NCBI GenBank assembly: GCA_017398045.1
Contig: JAFQHI010000006.1
Location: 115,782 to 179,781 of the forward strand
From: Alistipes sp.
Lineage (GTDB): Bacteria > Bacteroidota > Bacteroidia > Bacteroidales > Rikenellaceae
Direction: 5' to 3'
Length of the DNA: 64,000 bases
Below are positions 1 to 8,413 of the stretch, in pieces. The notes beneath the pieces were generated by a model. It saw only the letters and a list, made by a program, of their open reading frames with translations. It ran no database searches and was not told the DNA's origin. The position numbers and the translations under genes were made by a program. Position 1 is the stretch's first letter; every line of letters begins with the position of its first letter.

Positions 1-24
1 TAAATTCTAAATTTTGAATTGCTG

Positions 25-1560
25 TCACACGCCCCAATTTCCTCTGTCGAGCGAGCGATAGCCGATGGCTTCGGCCACATCGCTCTGCGCGATTTGCTCG
101 CGTCCGGCCAGGTCGGCAATCGTGCGAGCCACCTTTAGGATGCGGTCATAGGCGCGTGCCGAGAGCGAGAGTCGTTCCATCGCCCGTTTTAAGAGCCTAT
201 CGGAAGCCTCGTCCAACACGCAATAGGTGCGCACCATGGCGGCATTCATGCGGGCGTTGGTATGCACCCCTTCGATGCCCTCGAAGCGTTTGCGTTGAAT
301 GGCACGGGCCTGCATCACCCGCTCACGCACCACAGCACTACGCTCCCCCTCGGCAGCCGATTGCAACTCCGACGGCTCGACGGGGGTCACTTCGATATGC
401 ATATCGATACGGTCCATCAAGGGTCCCGAGATGCGCCCCATGTAGCGACTGACCGACCCGGGCGAGCAGGTACACTCCTTCGTGGGGTGGTTGTAGTAAC
501 CGCAAGGGCAGGGGTTCATCGCCGCCACAAGCGTGAAGTTGGCCGGATAGACAACGCTGTATCGGGCGCGAGAGACGACGATTTCGCGGTCCTCCAAGGG
601 TTGGCGCAACACCTCCAGCACCTGACGGCCGAACTCGGGCAGCTCGTCCAAAAAGAGGATGCCGTTGTGGGCCAACGACACCTCACCGGGTCGGGGTGAT
701 TGTCCGCCACCGATGAGCGACACGGGCGAGGCGGTATGGTGCGGGGCGCGGAAGGGTCGTTGTGACATCAGCCCGTTGAAGCGTTGCAGACCCGCCACGG
801 AGTGAATCTTCGTGGTCTCCAACGCCTCCTCGCTCTGCAACGGGGGCAGGATGGTCGGCAGGCGACGTGCCAACATCGTTTTACCCGAACCCGGGGAGCC
901 AATCATCAGCACATTGTGGCCACCTGCGGCTGCAATCTCCAACGCGCGTTTTACGTGTACCTGCCCCTTTACGTCGGCAAAATCCTCGGCATAACGCCCT
1001 GCATCCTCCATCGCAATGGGGGCAGCAGGTGCGACAGGTTGCAGGGTAATCTCTCCATTCAAAAAGTCGATGGTTTGGCGCAGGGACTCCACACCCAGCA
1101 CCTCCAACTCACCCACAACGGCCGCCTCGGCTACATTTTCCCGCGCAAGAATCAGTCGTCTTAAGCCCGCTTGGCGAGCCGCCAACGCCAGCGACAAGAC
1201 ACCGCGCACGGGCTTCACCGTTCCGTCCAACGACAACTCGCCGGCCAACATCGTATCGTCGAGCATCCCCACCTCGACACGTCCCATGGCGGCCAAAATA
1301 CCGATGGCAATCGGCAGGTCGAAGGCGGCACCCTCCTTCTTCAGGTCGGCAGGTGCGAGATTGACCACCACCTTGCGCCCCGAGAATCGCTCCTCGGAGT
1401 TTTCGAAGGCGGCACGAATACGCTCTTCGCTCTCCTTGACGGCATTATCGGGCAGACCGACCAGGTAGAGACCCAATCCGCCTCCTGCGATATTGACCTC
1501 CACACTCACCGGAACGGCATCGATACCGACCAATGCACCGGCATGGGTTTTCACAAACAT
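25..1560 (-). CDS. comM: YifB/ComM-family Mg-chelatase-like AAA+ ATPase
   Basis: This 511-residue protein matches the YifB/ComM family throughout. The N-terminal third is ChlI-like (starting MFVKTHAGAL). The AAA+ core has Walker A GSPGSGKT at residues 221-228 and Walker B ILFLDE at 301-306. A CPCG...ECTC cysteine cluster sits at 351-365, followed by the usual helical C-terminal domain. In gamma-proteobacteria ComM is a hexameric helicase that helps branch migration during natural transformation; its role in Bacteroidota is not settled. It begins 28 bases after the dnaB stop on the same strand, so it is probably read through from dnaB. It lies two genes from comF, but no other competence genes are seen here. 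Length is normal for the family. Family call is firm; the cellular role is inferred. Confidence 0.93.
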   Translation of the reverse strand: MFVKTHAGALVGIDAVPVSVEVNIAGGGLGLYLVGLPDNAVKESEERIRAAFENSEERFSGRKVVVNLAPADLKKEGAAFDLPIAIGILAAMGRVEVGMLDDTMLAGELSLDGTVKPVRGVLSLALAARQAGLRRLILARENVAEAAVVGELEVLGVESLRQTIDFLNGEITLQPVAPAAPIAMEDAGRYAEDFADVKGQVHVKRALEIAAAGGHNVLMIGSPGSGKTMLARRLPTILPPLQSEEALETTKIHSVAGLQRFNGLMSQRPFRAPHHTASPVSLIGGGQSPRPGEVSLAHNGILFLDELPEFGRQVLEVLRQPLEDREIVVSRARYSVVYPANFTLVAAMNPCPCGYYNHPTKECTCSPGSVSRYMGRISGPLMDRIDMHIEVTPVEPSELQSAAEGERSAVVRERVMQARAIQRKRFEGIEGVHTNARMNAAMVRTYCVLDEASDRLLKRAMERLSLSARAYDRILKVARTIADLAGREQIAQSDVAEAIGYRSLDRGNWGV

Positions 1561-1588
1561 ACGGGTAGGGTTTTAGCGGATTCGGGGG

Positions 1589-3208
1589 TTAAAAGGGGAC
1601 ATCATCGTCAATCTTTGGAGGTGCGGGGTTGAAGGGCTGACCGGCAGGGGGCAGACCGAACTCGTCACCACCCGTAGCACCGCCCAGACCGCCACTCATC
1701 GCGCCACCGCCATTCGCACCGCTGGCATTCGCACCGCTGGCATTCGCACCGCTGGCATAGTCGTCGTAGGCCTGGTTCATCTCGGCCGCCTGCTGCGGAG
1801 GCAGCATCGTATCGTCGGGGTCCATGAAGCGGGCCTGCTCCTTCACGAAGCGCAGGTTCACATCGCACACCGCACCGTTACGGTGCTTGGCCAGAATGAT
1901 TTCGGCCATGCCGGCTGTCGGCATACCGTTTTCGTCTTGGTGGATGCCGTAGTATTCGGGGCGGTGGATGAAGGCCACGATATCGGCATCCTGCTCGATG
2001 GCTCCCGACTCTCGCAGGTCGGAGAGCTGCGGACGCTTCGAACCACCGCGCATCTCGGTCTGACGGCTGAGTTGCGACAGGGCGATAATCGGCACATTCA
2101 ACTCTTTGGCAATCGCCTTCAGGGTACGCGAAATGAAGGCCACCTCCTGCTCACGGTTGCCGTTCTTCGAGTCGGTCGTACCGGTCATCAGCTGGAGGTA
2201 GTCGATGATGATGATTTTAATATCGTTGTGAATCTTCAGACGACGCGCCTTCGAACGGAACTCGAAGACCGACAATGCGGGCGTATCGTCGATGAAGAGG
2301 GGGGCATTCGAGAGGGGCTTGGTGGCCGACTCGAGGTGTCGCCACTGCTCGGGCGAGAGGCGTCCCGACTTCACGTCGTTACCCGAAAGACCCGTTTCGG
2401 CCACAATCAGACGCATCATCAGCTGCACGGCCGACATCTCAAGCGAGAAGAAGGCGACCCCCTGGTCGTAATCGACCGCCATATTACGGGCCATCGACAA
2501 GACGAAGGCCGTCTTACCCATCGAGGGGCGGGCGGCGATGATAATCAGGTCCGAGAGCTGCCAACCGAGCGTCACGCGGTCAATGGCCTTAAAGCCCGAG
2601 GGAACACCATTGAGCGACGAGTCGTTCTTCGAGGCCTCCTCAATCTGGGCCAAAGCACGCGCCAGAATATCCTTCGAGTGCTGCACCGAACGCTTCACGT
2701 GGCCCTCCGAGACTTTGAAAATCTCGCCCTCGGCAAAGCCAATCAGCTCCGTCACGTCGGTCGATTCGTCGTAGGAGCGTTTCTGAATCTCGGTGGCCGA
2801 GCGAATCAGCTCGCGCTGGACATACTTCTGCGCCACAATCTTGGCGTGGAACTCCACGTTGGCCGCAGCGGCCACCTTTTGGGTCAGTTGGGCCAGATAG
2901 ACCGCACCACCCACCTTTTTCAGCTCCTGCTTCACCTTCAGACGCTCGGTCACCGTGTAGAGGTCAATCGGCTTCAGCTCCATCGACAGCTCGCTGATGG
3001 CACGGAAAATCAAACGGTGCTCTTCGGTATAGAAGGCTTCGGGGGTCAGGTACTCCTGGACGGCAATGATGGCATCCTTTTCGAGCATCAAGGCACCCAG
3101 GACGGCCTCCTCCAGTTCGACAGCCTGGGGAGGTACATTGCCGGTCACCTCGGTCATCGCCTCGTAAGCGGCCCTATTGCGGGCTGCGGGGGTATATTCT
3201 TTCGCCAT
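1589..3208 (-). CDS. dnaB: Replicative DNA helicase DnaB
   Basis: A 539-residue DnaB, the hexameric 5'-3' helicase that unwinds DNA at the replication fork. The N-terminal DnaB domain covers about residues 25-130. The RecA-like motor follows, with Walker A ARPSMGKT at 226-233, the Walker B-like IIIIDYLQL at 332-340 and the SRQTEMRGGSKRPQLSDLRESGAIEQDAD motif region near 381-409. After about residue 475 the protein has a low-complexity tail rich in Gly, Ala and Asn. The tail includes three ASGAN repeats from a 15-bp tandem repeat and ends in PPKIDDDVPF. That tip closely resembles the acidic tip of SSB proteins. A good promoter lies 38 bases upstream on the minus strand. Identity is firm; a role for the tail is inference. 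Confidence 0.97.
   Translation of the reverse strand: MAKEYTPAARNRAAYEAMTEVTGNVPPQAVELEEAVLGALMLEKDAIIAVQEYLTPEAFYTEEHRLIFRAISELSMELKPIDLYTVTERLKVKQELKKVGGAVYLAQLTQKVAAAANVEFHAKIVAQKYVQRELIRSATEIQKRSYDESTDVTELIGFAEGEIFKVSEGHVKRSVQHSKDILARALAQIEEASKNDSSLNGVPSGFKAIDRVTLGWQLSDLIIIAARPSMGKTAFVLSMARNMAVDYDQGVAFFSLEMSAVQLMMRLIVAETGLSGNDVKSGRLSPEQWRHLESATKPLSNAPLFIDDTPALSVFEFRSKARRLKIHNDIKIIIIDYLQLMTGTTDSKNGNREQEVAFISRTLKAIAKELNVPIIALSQLSRQTEMRGGSKRPQLSDLRESGAIEQDADIVAFIHRPEYYGIHQDENGMPTAGMAEIILAKHRNGAVCDVNLRFVKEQARFMDPDDTMLPPQQAAEMNQAYDDYASGANASGANASGANGGGAMSGGLGGATGGDEFGLPPAGQPFNPAPPKIDDDVPF
1711..1755. repeat. 15-bp tandem repeat, three exact copies, inside dnaB
   Basis: The unit CATTCGCACCGCTGG occurs at 1711-1725, 1726-1740 and 1741-1755 without mismatch. 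It keeps the reading frame and encodes the ASGAN repeats in the DnaB C-terminal tail. Copy number could vary between strains without disrupting the protein. Confidence 0.9.
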
Positions 3209-3246
3209 GGTTGGGATGTGTTTCGGAAACGTATATCAACAAACAA

Positions 3247-3277
3247 CAAAAGTAGCAAAAGCGTGCGACATTTCAAA
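3247..3277 (-). promoter_or_regulatory. Bacteroidota-type promoter for dnaB
   Basis: On the minus strand a TTTG (3274-3277) is followed after 19 bases by TACTTTTG (3247-3254), matching the TTTG-N19-21-TAnnTTTG consensus. Transcription would start near 3240, giving a leader of about 30 bases before the dnaB ATG. The rest of the gap up to the comF stop (3278-3394) shows nothing recognisable. Confidence 0.7.
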
Positions 3278-3394
3278 GTCGAACCTTTAGGTTCGGTGTC
3301 AAAAAGTGTGTTGATAACCGACCAAAACGGCACCACACCCCGTAGAAGGGGGTTTCGTCTGTCGAAAAGTTTTGAAAAAAGGGAACGAACGAGG

Positions 3395-4114
3395 TTACTC
3401 CTCGCCCAACGGAGCGCGTGGAGCAGCCAATACGGCTACGCTGATGCGGCAGTCGGGAACGCGACACCGAATCGCCTCGATGAGCGAAATCATCGTACTT
3501 CCGGTTGTCAAGACATCATCCACCAGGAGCAGGTGTTTCCCGCGCAGTGTCTCGGCCGCACGCACCGAAAAGGCATCCTCGACATTCGAAGCGCGGTGAC
3601 GCATCGGTGTACGCGCCTGCGAAGAGGTGTTGCGATGACGTCGCACGGCACGACGCTCGAGCCGAACACCCAGGGCCGAGGCGACTCCTTCGGCCAGATA
3701 GGTGGCCTGATTATAGCCGCGACGAAGCTGTTTCAACGGGTGCAGGGGCATCGGAATCACCATATCGATATCGCCATACAATCCGCTCTGCTTCAGTCGA
3801 TTCCCATACCAATAGCCCATTTGTTGCGCCACGCGCCAGGCCTTGTGATACTTAAAATCGTGGATAAGCCGTTGCCAGCCGCTCTCCTGCTGAAAGAAGA
3901 GCATCGCCGAGGCCCTCTCGACAGGCACCAACCCTTCGAATTTGGCCAGCACGGGGTTGCTCGGTTCCTGCTCGTAACCGGTCAGGGGTGCCGTGACACG
4001 ACACAGCGTGCATAGCAACTCCTCACCCTCGGCCAACGGCTCACCGCAAACGGCACAAAAAGGCGGAAAGAGCAACTCTTTCACCGCGGCAAAGAGCCTA
4101 TCGAGGGTCCACAT
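3395..4114 (-). CDS. ComF-family phosphoribosyltransferase-like protein
   Basis: A 239-residue ComF-family protein. The N-terminal zinc ribbon shows CAVCG and CTLC pairs at residues 19-37. The C-terminal half has the phosphoribosyltransferase signature LLLVDDVLTTGSTM. Gram-negative relatives are called GntX or ComFC; in transforming bacteria ComF acts with PriA-like helicases in processing incoming DNA. Here its start codon lies inside the 3' end of priA (17-base overlap), so the two are almost certainly co-transcribed. That PriA-ComF pairing fits a DNA-processing role. No reaction is established for the family. Family call firm, function uncertain. Confidence 0.9.
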   Translation of the reverse strand: MWTLDRLFAAVKELLFPPFCAVCGEPLAEGEELLCTLCRVTAPLTGYEQEPSNPVLAKFEGLVPVERASAMLFFQQESGWQRLIHDFKYHKAWRVAQQMGYWYGNRLKQSGLYGDIDMVIPMPLHPLKQLRRGYNQATYLAEGVASALGVRLERRAVRRHRNTSSQARTPMRHRASNVEDAFSVRAAETLRGKHLLLVDDVLTTGSTMISLIEAIRCRVPDCRISVAVLAAPRAPLGEE

Positions 4115-6350
4115 TGATACTGATTGTTACGGTCTTAAAATCCTTCTCAGCAAGCAGTTCGGCCACCTCGCGGGCGACCAGCTCATTGGCTCTCAAGCGC
4201 GAGGCCGAGGCCTCGATTTTGAGCATCAACTGCATGAGATACTCACCCCGGATACGGTCCACAACCGGGGCTATCGGCCCCAGCAGACGGCTATGGAAGA
4301 TGCGACGCAGGCGCGTAGCCAGCTCTGTGGCTGCTCGACGCACGAGTTGCACATCCTGATGTTTGAGGGTCAGCACCGTAAGGCGGGCATAGGGGGGATA
4401 AAAATAGCTCTGCCGCTCGGCCAACTGCTCACGCGCCATCGCAGCATAATCATCGTTCAACACCTGCCGGAGCAGGGGGTGCGACGGGTCGGAGGTCTGA
4501 ATCACCACCTCGCCCTCGGCACTCCGACGGCCGGCACGGCCTGCCACCTGTTGCAAAAGTTGGAAGGCCCGCTCCGAGGCCCTGAAATCGGGGTTGAGCA
4601 GCAGGTTGTCGGCATTCAACACACCGACCAAGGTCACATCGTCGAAATCGAACCCCTTGGTTATCATCTGCGTACCGACCAGAATGTCGGTGCGATGGGC
4701 GGCAAAGTCGTTGATAATGCGCTGAAAAGCACTCTCCGACGTAAGCTGGTCGCGGTCGAGACGTGCCACACGCGCCTCGGGGAAAAGTTCGGCAATCTGC
4801 TCCTCAATCTTCTCCGTGCCGAAGCCCATCGGTTGCAGCTCGACCACCTTACACGAGGGGCAACGCGAAAGGGCCGTTTCGGTATGTCCGCAATAGTGGC
4901 AGACGAGTTGCGAGCGGTATTTATGGTAGCTGAGCGTGACGTTGCAATGGGGACAACGAGCCGTCCATCCGCATTGGGGACACTCAAGATAGGGGGCAAA
5001 ACCGCGTCGATTCTGGAAGAGCATCACCTGCTCCCCTCGCGCGAGAGTCTGCTCGATTTTATCAATCAACAACTTATTGAAATGGCCGTATCGTTCGCCA
5101 CGTTGGGCTGCACGGCGCGTATCCGAAAGGTAGATTTTGGGCAACGAGGCCCCACCGTAACGCTCCGTGAGGGTCGCCATGCCATACTTGCCCGAAAGGC
5201 CGTTCAGCCACGACTCCAAGGCGGGCGTAGCACTCCCCAAGAGGGTGCTGCACCCCCGTTGGTGCGCCATCCACACCGCCACATCGCGTGCCGAATAGCG
5301 GGGTGCGGGGTCGGCCTGTTTGTAGCTCGCGTCATGCTCCTCATCAACGATGATAAGTTGCAGATGCTTCAAAGGCAGGAAAATCGACGAGCGCACGCCC
5401 ACGACAAACTCCCCACCCGAAGAGCGGTTCAATCGCAGGTAGTTCTCCGAGCGACGTTGGTTCGTCAGGCGCGAATGATAGGCCGTGAGGCGCGAACCGA
5501 AGATGCGCTCCATGCGCTCAATCAGTTGGGCCGTGAGGGCAATTTCGGGAACCAACAGCAGCACATCGCCCCCGCGAGCCAAGACCTCGGCAATCAGGTG
5601 GATATAAATCTCCGTCTTTCCCGAACCCGTCACGCCATGCAGCAGGGCGGTGGTGCGTCCTGCCGCAAAGTAGGCCTTCAACTTCGCCAGCGCATCCGCC
5701 TGATGCGGCGTAAGGGTCGGCAGGCGGAACGTGGGCGAACCATGCTCCAGGTCGGGGGTATGCTCCGTGAGGGTCAGAATACCCTTTTTAACGAGCGTCT
5801 GCAAGGGGGTGGCATCGGCCGAAAGGAGGCGACGAGCCACCTCACCCGCATGTTTACGCTCTTCGCTTGCTACCACCTCCAGCAAAGTCTCATACAGGCG
5901 CGGGGCGCGACGCTCCAACCTATCGAAAAGCTCATTAAGCAGCGTTTCGTCCCGATAGCTCTCCGAAAGGGCATAGTAGCGTTCCGTGCGCTCCTGGTAG
6001 CACTCCTCAAGGAGTTGGCTTTCGCTGTCGGCCGAGGGTTTGATGAGCGACGGAAGGGCGCAACGCATCACTTCGCCCAGCGTGCAGAGGTAGTACGAAG
6101 CTATCCACTCCCACATTTCGCGCTGCTGCTCATCGAGCAACGGGCGGTCGTAAATCTTGCCCACGAGGCTCTTCACCCGTTGTACGCGCGGTCGCTCGTT
6201 GTGCAGTCGCCAGACGATGCCCGTATAATATTTCCGCAAGCCGAACTGTACCGACACAGCCTCTCCGACCTGCACCTCCATCCCCTCCGGAACGGCATAG
6301 GTGTAGGCAGGTTGCGCGAGTGGCAATACGATATCGGCGTACAAATGCAA
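4098..6350 (-). CDS. priA: Primosomal replication restart helicase PriA
   Basis: A 750-residue PriA, the 3'-5' helicase that rebuilds the replisome at stalled forks. The N-terminal 3'-end binding domain covers about residues 1-100. The helicase core has Walker A GVTGSGKT at 239-246 and DEEH at 336-339. The zinc region between about 457 and 500 shows four Cys pairs (CPQCG, CPHCN, CHYCG, CPSC). The helicase C-terminal lobe includes the GTQMITKGFDFDDVTLVGVLNAD region. It is the first gene of the priA-comF unit. The start at 6350 is followed upstream by an AT-rich repeat. In E. coli PriA binds the SSB tip, which is relevant to the SSB-like tail seen on DnaB here. Confidence 0.97.
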   Translation of the reverse strand: MHLYADIVLPLAQPAYTYAVPEGMEVQVGEAVSVQFGLRKYYTGIVWRLHNERPRVQRVKSLVGKIYDRPLLDEQQREMWEWIASYYLCTLGEVMRCALPSLIKPSADSESQLLEECYQERTERYYALSESYRDETLLNELFDRLERRAPRLYETLLEVVASEERKHAGEVARRLLSADATPLQTLVKKGILTLTEHTPDLEHGSPTFRLPTLTPHQADALAKLKAYFAAGRTTALLHGVTGSGKTEIYIHLIAEVLARGGDVLLLVPEIALTAQLIERMERIFGSRLTAYHSRLTNQRRSENYLRLNRSSGGEFVVGVRSSIFLPLKHLQLIIVDEEHDASYKQADPAPRYSARDVAVWMAHQRGCSTLLGSATPALESWLNGLSGKYGMATLTERYGGASLPKIYLSDTRRAAQRGERYGHFNKLLIDKIEQTLARGEQVMLFQNRRGFAPYLECPQCGWTARCPHCNVTLSYHKYRSQLVCHYCGHTETALSRCPSCKVVELQPMGFGTEKIEEQIAELFPEARVARLDRDQLTSESAFQRIINDFAAHRTDILVGTQMITKGFDFDDVTLVGVLNADNLLLNPDFRASERAFQLLQQVAGRAGRRSAEGEVVIQTSDPSHPLLRQVLNDDYAAMAREQLAERQSYFYPPYARLTVLTLKHQDVQLVRRAATELATRLRRIFHSRLLGPIAPVVDRIRGEYLMQLMLKIEASASRLRANELVAREVAELLAEKDFKTVTISINVDPR

Positions 6351-6390
6351 AATTTAGAATTTAGAATTCAAAATTAAAAATTAAGAATTA
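6351..6390. repeat. AT-rich intergenic repeat of AATTTAGAATT / AATTAAAAATT type
   Basis: Forty bases made of near-repeats such as AATTTAGAATT and AAAATTAAAAATTAAG lie directly before priA. The same type of sequence occurs at 1-20 and 34969-35008. The adjacent 6391-6442 is G-rich low complexity with nothing recognisable. Confidence 0.6.
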
Positions 6391-6442
6391 GGGGGGGGAA
6401 GTAGGTGGAGAGGGTATAGGGGATGGGGCGGGGCGGGAAAGT

Positions 6443-6485
6443 AAAAGGGTGCTGAAAGAGAACCCTTAAGAACCTTTCAGTACCC
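6443..6485 (-). terminator. Rho-independent terminator downstream of the YitT gene
   Basis: A 12-bp stem GGGTGCTGAAAG (6447-6458) pairs with CTTTCAGTACCC (6474-6485) with one G-T wobble. Read on the minus strand it ends in TTTTAC. It lies 28 bases after the stop of the gene at 6514-7407. The loop contains one CCCTTAAG element of the genome-wide repeat family. Confidence 0.72.
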
Positions 6486-6513
6486 TTAAGTACCCTTTGA
6501 ATCTCTATCGGGG

Positions 6514-7407
6514 TTAGATTTTGTTCAGCGTCTCGAAGCCCTGACCATAGACACCCATCACCGAACCGACGGTCATAAAGGCACCCGGGTCCACCGACTT
6601 GACATATTTCAACAGCATCGGGGTTTCGCGCTTGCGGCAAACCACCATCACCACCTTCGTATCCTTCTTCGAGTACCAGCCCTGGGCATCGAGCAACGTC
6701 ACACCGCGATGCACGTTGTTGGCAATCGCCTCGGCCATCTTCTCGGGGTCCTGCGAGACGATAAGCACCTGATTCGACTGCTGGCTGCCGGCCTGAATCA
6801 TATCGACCGTATAACCCACGACGGCCGTCATGATGTAACCGTAGATAACCGTGGCGATGTCGTAGCCCACGAACAGGGCCGAACCGATGATAAACAGGTC
6901 GCTGTAAATCAAAATCTTACCATAGCTCACCGTGCGGTAGTGGTTGATAATCACGGCCGCAATATCCGTACCTCCGGTCGAACCGCCCTGTGCGAAGCAA
7001 ATCACGATACCCAAACCGGCACAGACACCACCCAGCACAATGGCCACAATCGGGTCCTGCAGGCCAAGGAAGTTACCCGGAGGCAGCACACCAATCCACA
7101 TATTCATACTCAACGAGAGTACCACCACGCAGTAGATGGTCTTAAAACCGAAGTTCCACCCCACGATAAAGCCCGATATGAGCAGCAAGATAGCATTGAT
7201 AATCAGCACCATCGTACCGATTTGCAGGTCGGCAATGCCGGCTTGTGCCAACGCCTTGCAAAGCACCAGTGCCAAACCCGATGCGCCACCGCCCGTACCG
7301 TCGTTCGGCAGAATACAGGCCACCCAACCGAAGGAGTAGAACAACATACCGGCAGCCATGAAGATATACTCTTTGGCTACCTTGAAAATTTTATCAAACG
7401 AACTCAT
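6514..7407 (-). CDS. YitT family membrane protein
   Basis: A 297-residue integral membrane protein of the YitT family (YitT_membrane plus C-terminal DUF2179). The first ~200 residues hold about five or six hydrophobic segments with Gly-rich turns (GTGGGASGLAL, GGVCAGLGIVICFAQGGSTGGTDIAAV). The last ~80 residues are soluble, ending with the DUF2179 ligand-like region (ANNVHRGVTLLDAQGWYSKKDTKVVMVV). No transport substrate is established for the family. It lies 30 bases downstream of the radical SAM gene on the same strand, possibly in one transcript, and is closed by a hairpin terminator. Family call firm, function unknown. Confidence 0.9.
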   Translation of the reverse strand: MSSFDKIFKVAKEYIFMAAGMLFYSFGWVACILPNDGTGGGASGLALVLCKALAQAGIADLQIGTMVLIINAILLLISGFIVGWNFGFKTIYCVVVLSLSMNMWIGVLPPGNFLGLQDPIVAIVLGGVCAGLGIVICFAQGGSTGGTDIAAVIINHYRTVSYGKILIYSDLFIIGSALFVGYDIATVIYGYIMTAVVGYTVDMIQAGSQQSNQVLIVSQDPEKMAEAIANNVHRGVTLLDAQGWYSKKDTKVVMVVCRKRETPMLLKYVKSVDPGAFMTVGSVMGVYGQGFETLNKI

Positions 7408-7437
7408 GGTCGCTTTGTTTAATGAATGATTCTCTTT

Positions 7438-8400
7438 TTATCCTCTTTCTGCGGGCAAATTTATAAAAAATTCGCCCTGATAGGTACGCTTTTCGGCCAA
7501 ACTTTTTTCGAGCATGGTCCATAGTTGCTCGTTGCGAATCAACCCCCAGGTCGGCCCTGCATGAAAACGCGGTGGAGCCTCGGAGGCAAATCGTTCGACC
7601 ACCACATCGGGGCGCAGACGACGAAGTAACTCAACCACAAGGTCGATATAGGCCTCCACCGTCCAAAAACGGAATCGTTCGGGATGCGCCTCATACTCCT
7701 CGGCCATCGGCGTATGGCGGAAGAGTTGCAGCTGGTGAAATTTCACCGACGTCAGCGGCAAGCGATTGATACGCTCCACCCCCTTGATAAGCATCTCCTC
7801 GGTTTCGCCCGGCAGTCCCAGTATGAAGTGCGCACCGCAGTGCAACCCTCGCTCGGCCGTCATCCGCACCGCCCGTTCGGCCGTGGCGAAATCGTGTCCC
7901 CGATTCACCGCCCGAAGGGTCTTGTCATAGACCGACTCGATGCCATACTCCACGGCCACATACTTCTCGCGGGCCAATGCGGCCAGGTAGTCCAACCGCT
8001 CCTCGTCCACGCAATCGGGGCGGGTGCCAATGACCAGCCCCTCGACATCGGGATGGGCCAACGCCTCCTCATACCGCGCCCGCAACACCTCGAGGGGCGC
8101 GTAGGTATTCGTGAAGGATTGGAAATAGACCAAATAGCGTTGTGCCTCGCGGTAGCGACGACGGTGGAAGTCGATGCCCTCCTCGATTTGGCGCGTTATC
8201 GAAAGCCCCCGCCGACAATAGGACGGTGTAAAGGCGTCATTCGAGCAGAAGGTGCAACCGCCCGTCGAAAGGCTCCCGTCCCGATTCGGGCAACTGAAGC
8301 CCGCATCGACCGAGAGTTTCTGCATCCGTCGGCCAAAGAGACGGCGAAAATAGCCCGAATAGGAGTTATAACGCCGCTCGTCGCCCCACGGATAGCTCAT
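7438..8400 (-). CDS. TIGR01212-family (YhcC-like) radical SAM protein
   Basis: A 320-residue radical SAM protein of the YhcC type. The cluster-binding cysteines appear in DAGFSCPNRDGSLSTGGCTFC near residues 33-53; the wide first spacing is characteristic of this family rather than the plain CxxxCxxC. Downstream are VIGTRPDCVDEE, YGIESVYDKTLRAVNRGHD and HFILGLPGETEEM, all typical. The family is presumed to modify tRNA or a related substrate but the reaction is not settled. The start lies 13 bases after the nuclease stop, so the two genes are probably co-transcribed. Family call firm. Confidence 0.92.
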   Translation of the reverse strand: MSYPWGDERRYNSYSGYFRRLFGRRMQKLSVDAGFSCPNRDGSLSTGGCTFCSNDAFTPSYCRRGLSITRQIEEGIDFHRRRYREAQRYLVYFQSFTNTYAPLEVLRARYEEALAHPDVEGLVIGTRPDCVDEERLDYLAALAREKYVAVEYGIESVYDKTLRAVNRGHDFATAERAVRMTAERGLHCGAHFILGLPGETEEMLIKGVERINRLPLTSVKFHQLQLFRHTPMAEEYEAHPERFRFWTVEAYIDLVVELLRRLRPDVVVERFASEAPPRFHAGPTWGLIRNEQLWTMLEKSLAEKRTYQGEFFINLPAERG

Positions 8401-8413
8401 CGCTGCAGGCTAC

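Noticed and set aside
1883-6377. Plus-strand open frames of 710 and 794 codons opposite dnaB, comF and priA
   Set aside because: Shadows of highly conserved genes on the other strand; compositions are unlike proteins (many His, Arg, Gln runs).
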